Both the position numbers and the translations under genes were made by a program. From assembly GCF_000332355.1 (NCBI RefSeq), contig NZ_KB235958.1:2123002-2187001 (forward strand): a stretch of 64,000 nt of DNA. Reading direction: 5' to 3'. This stretch comes from Baaleninema simplex PCC 7105 (lineage in GTDB: Bacteria; Cyanobacteriota; Cyanobacteriia; Cyanobacteriales; Geitlerinemataceae). Under the pieces are notes generated by a model. It was not told the DNA's origin, did not search any database, and saw nothing but the letters and a program-made list of their open reading frames with translations. The stretch's first letter is position 1; each line of letters opens with the position of its first letter. Positions 39,801 to 48,427 of the stretch are shown in pieces.

Positions 39801-42471
39801 CCAACGAGCGAGCGATCTGATTTTGGATGCCGTAAACCAACGCTTGTAACTGGTAGGCTTTGGCTTTATCGAGGCGGTTGTTGGCGTGGCTTAGAACCGT
39901 TCGAGCTAGCACTTCGGCGCGATCGAAATGAGTATTGACCGCCGCCACCTCGATCGCTTCGAGATGCAGAGACACCGTCAGGTCGTACTCCCGTTCCCAT
40001 CCCCACTCCGCCATCGCGTTCAGTCCCACCTCGAGATAGTCCTGAGCCGTTTGAGAGGCTGCGGCCGCCTTCGCTTTACGAGCCGCGATCGAATTGAGCT
40101 GAGCCAGTTGCCGTTTTTCCTCCGGGCGCACCATCAAGGCCGCCCCAGCGTTTAACTGGTTGACGATCTCGAAAATCCCTTCCTCCAGAGCTTCCGGCGG
40201 CGTACTTTTCAACAGCAACTTTCCGATTTGCAGCCGAACGTCCTGCTGGATTTCCGGCGAAATCAACGAGTAGGCCGCTTGCTGGACGCGATCGTGCAGA
40301 AATTTATAGGCGATATGAGAGCGATCGAGATCGGCATTGCGATCCTCATCGGCGTCCGGGTCGAGGGCGAGGGGAATTTTGTACGCATCGCTGAGGGGAA
40401 CGATCGTCCCTTCGCGAACCGCCGGCCAGAGATCCGTGGCAGTACGCTGTTGCGATCGCTCGTTGACCACCGACAACACCCCCAAATCGAAGCGGTTGCC
40501 GATACAGGAGGCGAGCATCAACAAATTTTGCGTTTCCAACGGGAGCGTCCGCAACTTACGAACCGTCAGTTCGATCGCGTTTTCAGAAATATCGAGCGTT
40601 TCCAATTGCGCCACGTCCCACTGCCAGCGTCCCGTTTCGGGGTCGAGGGTCAGCAAGTTTTCTCGCTCGAGAGACAGCAACAATTGCGTCAAGAAAAAGG
40701 GATTTCCATCCGTTTTGCGGTAGAGCAAACCCGCCAGCGATCGCACCTCTTCTCGAGGCAACCGTACCGTATCGGCCACCAGTTCCTCGACACAGTCGCG
40801 ATCGAGATCGTTCAGGGTAATGGTGTCCCACGCGATCCCGCGATGGTGCAAATCTTCCAACAGCAGCATGAGCGGATGGGTGGGAGTGACTTCGTTATCC
40901 CGATACGCTCCGACCACCAACAGCGATCCAGCGGGACGGAGTCCTTTCGCGGGTTCGCTCAACAAAACGTTCAACAACTTCAACGACGCCGAATCGGCCC
41001 ATTGCAAATCGTCGAGAAACAACACCAACGGATGCGTCTCCCGAGCGAACACGCTCAACAGCTTTTGAAACACGTCGTTGAGGCGATTTTGCGCGTCTAG
41101 CGATCCCAAAACGGGCGCAGCCGGTTGAGGTCCTAAAATTGGCAGCAATTCGGGGAGAATTTCCACCGCCACCGCCGCGTTCGCCCCTAACGCCCGAGAG
41201 AGCGTTTGTTTCCACTGCACGACCCGAGCGGGACTTTCAGCGAGGAGTTGTTCGGCCAGCCCCGACAATCCCTGTAAAAACGCAAAATACGGAACGTTCC
41301 GTTTCAGACGCTCGAACTTACCGCTGGCGAAATAGCCGCGACATTGGGCTACAGGTTTGTGAATTTCGCGAACCAGCACCGATTTTCCGACTCCCGAATA
41401 TCCCGCCACCATCAGAAACGCCACCCCACCCGACGACCTCGGTGCAGACTCCGCTCCGCTGATGCGCTCGAACGCTTCCATCAACCGTCGGACTTCCGCG
41501 TCCCGTCCGTAGAGTTTCGAGGGAATTTGTAACTCGATCGCCACATCGTGACGTCCGAGAGGAAACGGTTGGATGCTGTCTCCGCGTTCCAACTGTCGCC
41601 GACAGTCTTGTAGGTCGGCAATTAAGCCAAAGGCACTTTGATAGCGATCTTCGGCCGTTTTCGAGAGCAACTTCATCACCAAATCCGACAGCATACGAGG
41701 AATCGTCGGATCGATCGATTCCGGCGGCGTGGGAATCTTGGCAATGTGATAGTGAACCAGTTCCAGAGCGTCGTCGCTGCGAAACGGCAGTTGTCCCGTC
41801 AGCAGTTCGTATAGCGTCACGCCAAAAGAGTAAAAATCGCTTTTGAAGTCGAGGGGACGGTTCGTGCGCCCCGTTTGTTCGGGAGACAGATATGCCAACG
41901 TTCCTTCAAGGGTGTTGACGGGGTTGAGATTGGGGCGTTCCTGAGACAAACGCGACGCGATCCCGAAATCGATCAGTTGGACGCGGCCGCTGTCGCGATT
42001 GTAAATAACGTTCTGCGGTTTGATATCCTTGTGAACGATTTTGGCCAGATGCAGGTCTCGCAGCGCTTGCGAGAGTTGCACGGCAATGTCGAGACACTCG
42101 AGAAGCGACAGGCGTTGATGGCGGGCGATCGCCTCGAGAGACTGACCGCCGATATCTTCATAAACGGCCGCCAGGTGGTGATTGCGGTACGAAACGAGTC
42201 CGTAAGCTTTGACGAGATAGGGACTGTCGAGGGATTTGGCGATCTCGTGTTCGTGGCGAATGCGGGCGAGATCGACCAGGTCGGGATAGTCCGCGCGGGG
42301 TGTTTTGAGAATTACCGGCCGTCGGTCGTGCTGGCGGTAGCCGCGATACACAACGGTTTTAGCACTTCGATCGATTTCTTCGACGATCTGGTAGCCAGAA
42401 ATAGAAATCATCGCTTCATCGAGAGCAGGGGAATCGTTGGGCGGGGCGACCGTCGCGCGGACTGGTTGCAA
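36892..42471 (-). CDS. multidomain Ser/Thr kinase - AAA ATPase - GAF - histidine kinase
   Basis: A 1859-residue cytoplasmic signalling protein of a kind abundant in filamentous cyanobacteria. Residues about 26-290 are a Ser/Thr kinase (catalytic loop VHKDIKPQN, with Lys for the usual Arg, and LIDFGIA). About 320-620 is an AAA/STAND-type ATPase with P-loop GYSGVGKS (about 357). About 620-1340 is a long helical TPR-like region. About 1371-1542 is a GAF domain. The histidine kinase begins near 1590 with the H-box GIAHEINNPIGF and ends with ATP-binding boxes (DNGIGM, GKGTGLGLSI). There is no receiver domain or transmembrane segment. Input and partner are unknown. Met21 (MISISGYQIVEEI) is a possible alternative start. 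Confidence 0.93.
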   Translation of the reverse strand: MQPVRATVAPPNDSPALDEAMISISGYQIVEEIDRSAKTVVYRGYRQHDRRPVILKTPRADYPDLVDLARIRHEHEIAKSLDSPYLVKAYGLVSYRNHHLAAVYEDIGGQSLEAIARHQRLSLLECLDIAVQLSQALRDLHLAKIVHKDIKPQNVIYNRDSGRVQLIDFGIASRLSQERPNLNPVNTLEGTLAYLSPEQTGRTNRPLDFKSDFYSFGVTLYELLTGQLPFRSDDALELVHYHIAKIPTPPESIDPTIPRMLSDLVMKLLSKTAEDRYQSAFGLIADLQDCRRQLERGDSIQPFPLGRHDVAIELQIPSKLYGRDAEVRRLMEAFERISGAESAPRSSGGVAFLMVAGYSGVGKSVLVREIHKPVAQCRGYFASGKFERLKRNVPYFAFLQGLSGLAEQLLAESPARVVQWKQTLSRALGANAAVAVEILPELLPILGPQPAAPVLGSLDAQNRLNDVFQKLLSVFARETHPLVLFLDDLQWADSASLKLLNVLLSEPAKGLRPAGSLLVVGAYRDNEVTPTHPLMLLLEDLHHRGIAWDTITLNDLDRDCVEELVADTVRLPREEVRSLAGLLYRKTDGNPFFLTQLLLSLERENLLTLDPETGRWQWDVAQLETLDISENAIELTVRKLRTLPLETQNLLMLASCIGNRFDLGVLSVVNERSQQRTATDLWPAVREGTIVPLSDAYKIPLALDPDADEDRNADLDRSHIAYKFLHDRVQQAAYSLISPEIQQDVRLQIGKLLLKSTPPEALEEGIFEIVNQLNAGAALMVRPEEKRQLAQLNSIAARKAKAAAASQTAQDYLEVGLNAMAEWGWEREYDLTVSLHLEAIEVAAVNTHFDRAEVLARTVLSHANNRLDKAKAYQLQALVYGIQNQIARSLGMGKAAVEMLGVPWEDTPIPRDPRALLPPRDRLALLPRAESAYDRLAMTLLSAVATTAAFTDAAILRQAVLTQLKLSWQQGHAGDSAAAYAWYGALLCGLADDPNAGRDAADIAQQLLNSDEDRRLEGLVVAVTAGRVEPWYRPLKSLLPRLREGLQHAREVGDLAGCGHAATVYCSGAFWSEATLSAAVRLQDMAIALLREIEQNAALACVLVWRQLSANLQGHAADPWQLDGEHYAIATQYPQLHERQQRAALYCMEVAQTVLWVLLSDFDRAVVSATAAEDLKAIAVGTVDRAYQVAYGLLARLATSERVTENVAEDVEADLGQLRRWAKRMPQNFQHLLELVEAETYRVAGDYLNTMDRFDRAIATAKQYGHVREVALANERAARFYFDWGRESIAGLYLAEAYRSYRVWGATAKVRALGDRYPNLLAGMTAGSEWQFDRTLTLNADRTGQIWETALTRPTDTLVRASGTEFFRATAIEATHVLSSEIVLESLLKKLMNVVLKNAGAQTGFLILAERYDSPELETDSTTDVARLMVEASGTVTTEQVTVRQSIAVEACESLPKSVIYYVARRRESVVLNDAAEASTFANDPYIRQFKPRSLLCYPIERQGKLVGVLYLENNLTVGAFTRDRLDLLGLLCSQAAISIENATLYRNLKNSERRERERSQELEQLVRELDRAQLQLIQGEKMSALGQLVAGIAHEINNPIGFIVGNLTLADNYIKDLSDYLQLYRDRFPDPGQEFEDRAEEIDLEYLLEDAPKLMSSMQMGIDRIRQISKALRTFSRTDTDKPVRTNLHDNLRSALLILKHRLKANDARPEIQAIERYGEIPEVECYAGQLNQVFTNLIANAIDAIEEACQNRSYQELKESPHWIAIETELSEDGERVFVRIADNGIGMSEEVRSNMFERQFTTKPVGKGTGLGLSISRQIIVEKHGGAIACHSELGKGTTFEMELPREQKASDRTSQ

Positions 42472-42705
42472 ACCAAATCCTAATCAAGAGCCTATGGTAT
42501 ATTCTATCAATCTTGCTATCTCGCCATCTCGCATTCGAGAGCGAAAGATAGGGTTACGATACGGTGGAGAAACGATGCTGTAACCGGGTCGCGTTCTGAG
42601 GCGATCGCACGTGTCGCACGTGCAGGACGCAATTCTCGAGCAAGGGTTACGGTCGGTTCTTCGCGGTTTGCGATCGAACGTTAAGTATCAATTTATCGAT
42701 TTAAT

Positions 42706-43626
42706 ATGACTGGACTGATAGGACGCGATTTTCTGAGTCTAGCAGACCTCAGCCCAGAGGAGGTGAGGGGACTGCTGCACCTGGCCGCCGAAATGAAGGC
42801 GGGAAGGGTCACGCCACAGTGTCGTAAGGTATTGGGATTAGTGTTTTACAAGGCATCGACCCGCACTCGCGTCAGCTTTTCTGTCGCGATGTTCCAACTC
42901 GGCGGCCAGGCGATCGATCTCAACCCCAGCGTTACCCAAGTCAGTCGCGGCGAACCCCTGGCCGATACAGCCCGCGTCCTCGATCGCTATCTCGACGCAG
43001 TCGCCGTTCGCACCTTCGATCGAGCCGATCTCGAAACCTTCGCACACTACGCTGAGATTCCCGTAATTAACGCGCTGACCGATTTCGCACACCCTTGTCA
43101 GGCATTGGCGGATTTGCTGACCGTACAGGAACAGTTCGGCCGCCTCGACGGAACGACCTTAACCTACGTCGGAGATGGAAACAACGTCGCCCACTCCCTT
43201 TTACTCGGCTGTGCGATGGTGGGGGCAAACGTGCGCGTGGCGACCCCGGAAGGCTTCGAGCCGAAACCGGAAATCGTCGAACGCGCCCAAGCCATCGCCA
43301 ACGGACGCAGCGAAGTGACGGTCACGCACGATCCCGTCGCGGCGGTCAAAGACGCTAACGCCCTCTATACGGACGTGTGGGCGAGCATGGGACAGGAATC
43401 CGAAGCCAGCGATCGCCTTCCCCACTTCCAACCCTATCAAATCAACGATGACTTATTGGCGAAAGCCGACCGCGAGGCGATCGTCCTGCACTGTCTCCCC
43501 GCCCATCGCGGCGAAGAAATTACGGAATCGGTTCTCGAAGGATCTCAATCTCGCGTTTGGGATCAAGCCGAAAACCGAATGCACGTCCAGAAAGCCCTAT
43601 TAGCCAGTCTCTTAGGCGCAGCATAA
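42706..43626 (+). CDS. argF: ornithine carbamoyltransferase
   Basis: A 306-residue enzyme that makes citrulline from ornithine and carbamoyl phosphate in arginine synthesis. The carbamoyl-phosphate motif STRTR (about 51-55), HPCQ (about 130-133), the ornithine loop with DVWASMGQE and the catalytic HCLPAHRGEE near 265-274 are all intact. The DVWASMGQE motif marks ornithine rather than aspartate specificity. Length is normal. It is divergent from the large kinase gene. Confidence 0.97.
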   Translation: MTGLIGRDFLSLADLSPEEVRGLLHLAAEMKAGRVTPQCRKVLGLVFYKASTRTRVSFSVAMFQLGGQAIDLNPSVTQVSRGEPLADTARVLDRYLDAVAVRTFDRADLETFAHYAEIPVINALTDFAHPCQALADLLTVQEQFGRLDGTTLTYVGDGNNVAHSLLLGCAMVGANVRVATPEGFEPKPEIVERAQAIANGRSEVTVTHDPVAAVKDANALYTDVWASMGQESEASDRLPHFQPYQINDDLLAKADREAIVLHCLPAHRGEEITESVLEGSQSRVWDQAENRMHVQKALLASLLGAA

Positions 43627-43630
43627 GTCA

Positions 43631-43686
43631 GGGAGCCAGGGAACAGTGGAGAAACTGTCAACTGTCTCCACTGTTCCCTGGCTCCC
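43631..43686. terminator. 22-bp perfect hairpin after argF
   Basis: GGGAGCCAGGGAACAGTGGA and its exact complement form a 22-bp stem (43631-43652 and 43665-43686) with a 12-base loop AACTGTCAACTG. It starts 4 bases after the argF stop. It lacks a T-run, so it may be a 3'-end stabiliser, a bidirectional terminator or a repeat-derived hairpin. Confidence 0.65.
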
Positions 43687-43747
43687 CCTCTCCCCCTCTC
43701 CCCCTCTCCCTGGCTCCCCCTCTCCCCCTCTCCCCCTCTCCCCCTCT
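43681..43747. repeat. CCCCCTCT octanucleotide tandem tract
   Basis: Two blocks of tandem CCCCCTCT units separated by CCCTGGCT lie between argF and the next gene. It is the same octamer found inside the TPR-glycosyltransferase gene, in complement. Confidence 0.9.
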
Positions 43748-43812
43748 CTTCCCTGTTCCCTATTCCCTGTTCCCTGTAAGATAGAGTCGGTTCGAGACCA
43801 CGCAAAGCTGTT

Positions 43813-44625
43813 ATGTCGCAAACTCCACCGCCGTCTGACGATCGCCCGGAAAATTCTGCATCTCCTGGGATCGTTCGATCGCTCCTCGTGCGCGTCCTGC
43901 GCGGGACGTCTTCGGTATTGAATCGCTGGGCCGATCGCCTCGAGACCGAACCGACTGCAACCGAAGTTCGATCGCCTTTAACCAGTCCTTTAGTCTGGAT
44001 TGGTGCGATCGCAGCGGTGGTTATCGTGGCGATCGGTGTCGTTCCCCTATTCTCCTCTCCCTCGGAACCGGCCGCCCCAGAAGTGGCCGTTCGCGAAGGC
44101 GAACCCACGCCAGAAATCACCGTCCGCGAAGGCGAACCCCTACCCGAACCAGCCGCAGAAGTCCCTCCCGCAGATGTGGTGGAACCGGAACTCGAACCGG
44201 AACTCGAACCGGAACTCGAACCGGAACCCAAAGCCGAACCGGGTATTCCTTCAGATTTATCCTCTCCCGATTTAGCCACCCCTCTCGAACTCGCTCAGCC
44301 AAAGTTGACCCCAGAACAGCAACTCGTAGCCGCCGTGCGCCGACAAATCGTCCAAGTCGCGAAACCTTACGAAGATAACGAGTTCGTTACGGCGGTCAGT
44401 GCAAATTTTGAAGCAGACTTGCTGCGGGTAAAACTAACCTCACAGTGGTACGACCTCACTCCTCCCGCTCAAGACGAACTCGCAAACGACCTGTGGTCGA
44501 AAGCGCAATCGCTAGATTTTACTCACGTTGAAATTGCAGACGAAGGCGGAACCTTAGTCGCCCGAAATCCCGTCGTCGGCGATCGCGCGATCGTCGTTCA
44601 ACGAACCCGAGATGTATTGATGTGA
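43813..44625 (+). CDS. membrane-anchored protein with acidic/proline linker, unknown function
   Basis: A 270-residue protein with a soluble N-terminus (about 1-55), one membrane segment (PLVWIGAIAAVVIVAIGVVPL, about 58-78), a proline/glutamate-rich linker with tandem ELEP units (about 90-155), and a C-terminal folded domain of about 100 residues (LTPEQQLVAAVRRQIVQVAK ... IVVQRTRDVLM). The topology suggests the C-terminal domain lies outside the cytoplasm, held away from the membrane by the linker. I recognise it only as a cyanobacterial conserved type. Confidence 0.72.
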   Translation: MSQTPPPSDDRPENSASPGIVRSLLVRVLRGTSSVLNRWADRLETEPTATEVRSPLTSPLVWIGAIAAVVIVAIGVVPLFSSPSEPAAPEVAVREGEPTPEITVREGEPLPEPAAEVPPADVVEPELEPELEPELEPEPKAEPGIPSDLSSPDLATPLELAQPKLTPEQQLVAAVRRQIVQVAKPYEDNEFVTAVSANFEADLLRVKLTSQWYDLTPPAQDELANDLWSKAQSLDFTHVEIADEGGTLVARNPVVGDRAIVVQRTRDVLM

Positions 44626-44639
44626 TGAGAGGGGGAGCA

Positions 44640-44740
44640 AGGGAGCAGGGGGGATAAGGGGACAAGGAAGAAACTGTTAACTGTCCATTGTCTTCACTGG
44701 TGACTGGTGACTGGTGACTGGTGACTGGTGACTGTAAAAA
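44640..44740. repeat. TGACTGG heptamer tandem repeat
   Basis: Positions 44700-44735 are five tandem copies of the heptamer TGACTGG/TGACTGT, preceded by GGGGGAGCAAGGGAGCAGGG simple sequence. This is typical of short tandemly repeated repetitive sequences of cyanobacteria. No gene is present. Confidence 0.85.
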
Positions 44741-44746
44741 GCCTCA

Positions 44747-46393
44747 TTATCTCTCCACTGCGGCCAAAGTGGCGAAGAGTTTGACGCCGAATTCGTCTTC
44801 AAACACGCCTTTTTTGTAATCGAGACTCCAGCGTTCTAACTCACAGGGATCGTTGGGATCGACGGGATACAGATATAAATCGAGCTGTTTGGCATCCCGT
44901 TTGTATCGAGTGCGAACTTTCTCGATCGCGCCGATTTGACGGCGATCGAGGGCGATGGCCAACCGCATTAAGCCGCTTAGCTGTCGCACGAGCTGGCGAT
45001 CGCGGCTCGATAGGTTCGCGTAAGCATCGTGTTTCTTTTTCGGGGCGCTTTTACGGTGGTATCGCGCGAGATTGGCGATCAGTTCGATTTCGAGTTCGGT
45101 ATATCCGAGGAGTTCGCCGTTGCGAATCAGATAGTACGAGTGTTTGTGATGCGCCGAGTGACTGATATAAATTCCGCAGTTATGCAAAATCGCCGCCGCC
45201 CACAGTAACTCCCGTTCGCTGTCGCCCCAATCGTGGAGTTCTCCCTGAGTACTGTCGAACAAACTCAACGCGAAATCGGCGATGCGTTCGCTATATTCGA
45301 GATCGACGCGGTACTTTTTTGCAATTTTCAAGGTACTGCGTTCGCGCACGGAGCTTTGATAGCACAGTTTATCTTCGATCAAGCCCCGTTTGAGCATCCA
45401 ATCGACGATAACCCCTTCACGCAACGCCCGTTCGCAGACGATGAGTTCTTCGGTTCCCAGCATCGACATGGCTTCTTGGAGAATCGTCGCCCCCGCGAGG
45501 ATGATTTCGGCGCGACGTTCGACCATTCCCGGAATGTCGAGACGTTCTTTGTAATCGCTTTTACGGAGTTTTTTGACCCACTTTTGCAGGTTTTTCAAAC
45601 TCAGATGATAGCCGTTGAGAGGGGTCGGCGTCGAACCGAGTTCTTCGATCGCGTCCATCGTCGCCAGGGCTTCGATAGTTCCCGAGGTTCCCACGAGACG
45701 GGGCGTTTCGCCGGGTTTGAGACGAGCTTGCAATTCTTCGACGGGTCGCTCGAGCATTCCCCGCACGTACCCCTGTAGGGCAGTGTATTCAGTACTATCG
45801 ATGGGGTCGGTGGTCACGAATTCCCCCGTCAGACGCACCGCACCGATTTTGGTACTGCTGAGGGTTCGCGGTTCCTGACCGTCCCCGAGGATCAGTTCGG
45901 TCGAACCGCCGCCGATATCGATGACGATGTGGGGTTGGCGATCGAGCTCCATTCCCGACAAGACACCAAGATAGATGCGCCGGGCTTCTTCTGGCCCCGA
46001 AATCAGATCGATCGACAGGTCGAGTTCGTCTTTGACCCGTTGGATGAAGGCGCGACCGTTGGGAGCTTCCCGCGTCGCACTGGTGGCGACGGCGACGATG
46101 GCTTCGGCGTGGAGACTGGTGGCGATTTCTTTGCAGCGGCGTAAAGCCCCCAGAGAGCGTTCGATCGCATCGGCTTTGAGGTTTCCCGTTTTGGGATCGC
46201 GATCGCCCAAACGTACGGTTTCTTTTTCGCGGGTAATGATGGTAAATGCCGGAAGTTCGGGTTGAATGTTAACGACCACCATGTGAATGGAGTTCGTCCC
46301 GATATCGATCGCCGCGAGGACAGTATTCGACGGCACCGACACACCTCGAGATCGAGCCATTCGGATATGATTTGTTTGTGTAATATCTACCAT
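44747..46393 (-). CDS. ppx: Ppx/GppA-family exopolyphosphatase
   Basis: A 548-residue polyphosphatase of the ASKHA fold that degrades polyphosphate from the ends (or pppGpp to ppGpp). Motifs are AAIDIGTNSIHMVVVNI (about 27-43), the second phosphate loop VIDIGGGSTELILGDG (about 157-172) and GTSGTIEALA. The C-terminal third is HD-like (AAILHNCGIYISHSAHHKHS). Length matches long cyanobacterial members. The start at 46393 adds 11 residues before MARSRGVSV, which is an alternative start. Confidence 0.92.
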   Translation of the reverse strand: MVDITQTNHIRMARSRGVSVPSNTVLAAIDIGTNSIHMVVVNIQPELPAFTIITREKETVRLGDRDPKTGNLKADAIERSLGALRRCKEIATSLHAEAIVAVATSATREAPNGRAFIQRVKDELDLSIDLISGPEEARRIYLGVLSGMELDRQPHIVIDIGGGSTELILGDGQEPRTLSSTKIGAVRLTGEFVTTDPIDSTEYTALQGYVRGMLERPVEELQARLKPGETPRLVGTSGTIEALATMDAIEELGSTPTPLNGYHLSLKNLQKWVKKLRKSDYKERLDIPGMVERRAEIILAGATILQEAMSMLGTEELIVCERALREGVIVDWMLKRGLIEDKLCYQSSVRERSTLKIAKKYRVDLEYSERIADFALSLFDSTQGELHDWGDSERELLWAAAILHNCGIYISHSAHHKHSYYLIRNGELLGYTELEIELIANLARYHRKSAPKKKHDAYANLSSRDRQLVRQLSGLMRLAIALDRRQIGAIEKVRTRYKRDAKQLDLYLYPVDPNDPCELERWSLDYKKGVFEDEFGVKLFATLAAVER

Positions 46394-46862
46394 CTTTGAG
46401 AAACCTCGGGCGATCGTGAAAGGGGACGTTCGGTTTTGTGAGGTTTGATGCCGATTCCCCTTGGCGACAAACCGTTTCGATTTTATCGCGATCGCGTCGG
46501 GATCTACCTAATTCATCAAGCGAGTTTGCAACGGGAGAACGTCTTGACGGCATCGAATTGTTAGAGCTACAACAGCGGCATTAGTGGGGTTACAGATAGT
46601 ATCGATCTCGCGATCGCCCGACTGTTGTGTGCGAAGTCAGTCCTCATCTGACTTCGACCGACACCAGCAGCGTTCTCCACCGGGGTAGAATTTCGCTGTC
46701 CGACAGCTCGAGCGATACTGAAGGGGTTTCGAGACCCTGCGTAAAACTGTCAAACACGCTATCCTCAACAGCGAGGTCGATCGCTAACTCGTTATCGCAA
46801 GATTTTATCAACAGACCCGTTACGCGGCTTCTCGCTTTCCTAGCTCAATCCGGTGTGCCACC
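46394..46862. other. intergenic region upstream of ppx and the 46863 gene
   Basis: About 470 bp without a supported gene. A perfect 9-bp hairpin, CGAAGTCAG (46632-46640) and CTGACTTCG (46648-46656), lies in the middle. I see no tRNA and no clear promoter. Confidence 0.45.
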
Positions 46863-48083
46863 ATGTTCGACGCTGATGACATTACGGGAACTAAAATTCA
46901 AGGTCCTCAAGATTTGTTCGATATTCGAGGAACGCTGTTACAAAAAACCAATCCTTTACGAACAAAAATTTTGATTTTTTCCACCATTTATAGACAATTT
47001 GATTTTAGCGATCGTGATTGGTTGACACTTAAAACTCAAGATCTCGATAGTTTATTGCGTCATTTGTTTGAAGCTTGCCCGACCTTAAACGAACTCGAAG
47101 AACGACTCAATATTGCTGCGCGAGAACTCGAAGGAGCTGATGAAAACATCCGTTCAGTTCGGGTTTTAGTTCGCTGTTTCGCATCTTTTTACCAACCTAA
47201 CCAACCGAGAGAAACATTCGACGCTCTCTCGCCTTCCGAGTCTTCAGCGAACGCGTCTGCGACCTCGTCTTCTAATTTCTCTTCAAATGTGGCTGAAGAA
47301 GTCGAAGACATCGAAGCAAAGAGGTCACTCGAGGAACCCCCCACACCAATCGAAGAGGAGGACGAAGAACCTGATGAAGAACACTCTTGCGTGTTGTGGG
47401 AAGACTCGTCGCTCGAACCGTCTGTGAATTTAGAAAACTCCTCTCCCGAAGCCGAAGCCGATCGCTCCTACTGGCGCGATTTTTCGCCTTCCCCTTCCCC
47501 GCGTCTGGCCGATCGCCTCCTGCAACATCTAGCGACTAACGATCGGGTTCGAGAACTGGTGCGCCTTCGTTCCCGCGATCTCACCGACACCATCGCTCAA
47601 GGAATCGCCGACTTAGAAGGTCAACTCGATGACGAACCTGCGTTCCTCGACGCTGAAGAACAAATTCACGTCAAACACGATGCGGTCAAATATCTCCTCG
47701 ACGACCTGCGAGCCAATCTCGATCGCATGGGACGTATACTCGAGCGACAAATTGCCGTTCACCTGTTGCACGTGACGCCCTCTCCCGCAGCCGATCCAGA
47801 TTTAGCCTTTAAAGACCAAGCCCGTCGGGGTTCTCCCAAGGCGATCGCCGATTGGCTCGACCGACGTTTCAAGCATCAAGGGATTACCGTTTTAGCCACT
47901 CAAAAAGAACGCTGTCTGCACGTCTTTTTAGAACTCTCCGATATCTCCGATCCCGCAGAACTTTCAGCTACGATCCGACAAAATATCTTAGAATTAAACT
48001 TAACTACAGTCGATCGTATCGAAATTCACGGACGGAAACCAGGTCTAAATACTGTTGAATGGACGAGAACTATCGAAATTTAA
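46863..48083 (+). CDS. hypothetical protein with acidic central linker and conserved C-terminal domain
   Basis: A 406-residue soluble protein. The N-terminal domain (about 1-115) is helical (FDFSDRDWLTLKTQDLDSLL). A disordered Ser/Glu-rich linker follows (about 120-205). The C-terminus (about 320-406, GSPKAIADWLDRRFKHQGIT ... IEIHGRKPGLNTVEWTRTIE) resembles a short domain repeated in several cyanobacterial proteins, where it ends in a similar HGRK/YGR...W motif. No function is known to me. Confidence 0.68.
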   Translation: MFDADDITGTKIQGPQDLFDIRGTLLQKTNPLRTKILIFSTIYRQFDFSDRDWLTLKTQDLDSLLRHLFEACPTLNELEERLNIAARELEGADENIRSVRVLVRCFASFYQPNQPRETFDALSPSESSANASATSSSNFSSNVAEEVEDIEAKRSLEEPPTPIEEEDEEPDEEHSCVLWEDSSLEPSVNLENSSPEAEADRSYWRDFSPSPSPRLADRLLQHLATNDRVRELVRLRSRDLTDTIAQGIADLEGQLDDEPAFLDAEEQIHVKHDAVKYLLDDLRANLDRMGRILERQIAVHLLHVTPSPAADPDLAFKDQARRGSPKAIADWLDRRFKHQGITVLATQKERCLHVFLELSDISDPAELSATIRQNILELNLTTVDRIEIHGRKPGLNTVEWTRTIEI

Positions 48084-48167
48084 TCATCGATCGAGCCTAA
48101 AACGCATTTCGTTTTGAAACGATCGTGGAGTTTGTCAAGCTGTTTTGCAAAATATTTTTTTCTCTCA

Positions 48168-48426
48168 CTATAGCAGTTCCAAATGGATCGTCAAAAATTA
48201 AAACACCCGAAAAAATCTGATTCCCCGTTCCCCGTTCCCCGTTCCCGATTCGGCTCTTCGGAGTTTAGGGTGACAGAAAAACTAACTTCACGAGATTTCA
48301 AGGGTTTTGGCTCTCGAATCTTCAATTTTTTGTATCATGCTATACATTTATAACCACAAACTCCGAAGACCCCCGATTCCCTTTTTGTCTCAATTTTGTT
48401 ACACAACTGATTTAGGGTTGCTATAC
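48168..48426. mobile_element. outer MITE reaching to the pentapeptide gene start
   Basis: Left end CTATAGCAGTTCCAAAT and right end ATTTAGGGTTGCTATAC are imperfect inverted repeats (about 12 of 16). The sequence TAAATCAGTTGTGTAACAAA near the right end (on the minus strand) also occurs in the copy at 35314. The element ends two bases before the start codon of the pentapeptide-repeat gene. It contains a second, nested element. Confidence 0.68.
48252..48371. mobile_element. 120-bp nested ISL3-like MITE
   Basis: Ends GGCTCTTCGGAGTTT and AAACTCCGAAGACC are inverted (one extra base), and the element is flanked by the 8-bp direct repeat CCCGATTC (48244-48251 and 48372-48379). GG.TCTT ends with 8-bp duplications are characteristic of the ISL3 family, so a deleted ISL3 derivative is likely. 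No coding capacity. Confidence 0.68.
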
Positions 48427-48427
48427 A

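Noticed and set aside
39928..41100. Plus-strand frames of 75-290 residues
   Set aside because: Antisense shadows of the large kinase/ATPase gene in a GC-rich stretch.
43563..44279. 238-residue minus-strand Gly/Ser/Thr-rich frame
   Set aside because: Crosses the octamer repeat tract and the end of argF, and is the complement of the ELEP-repeat gene. The composition shows it is not real.
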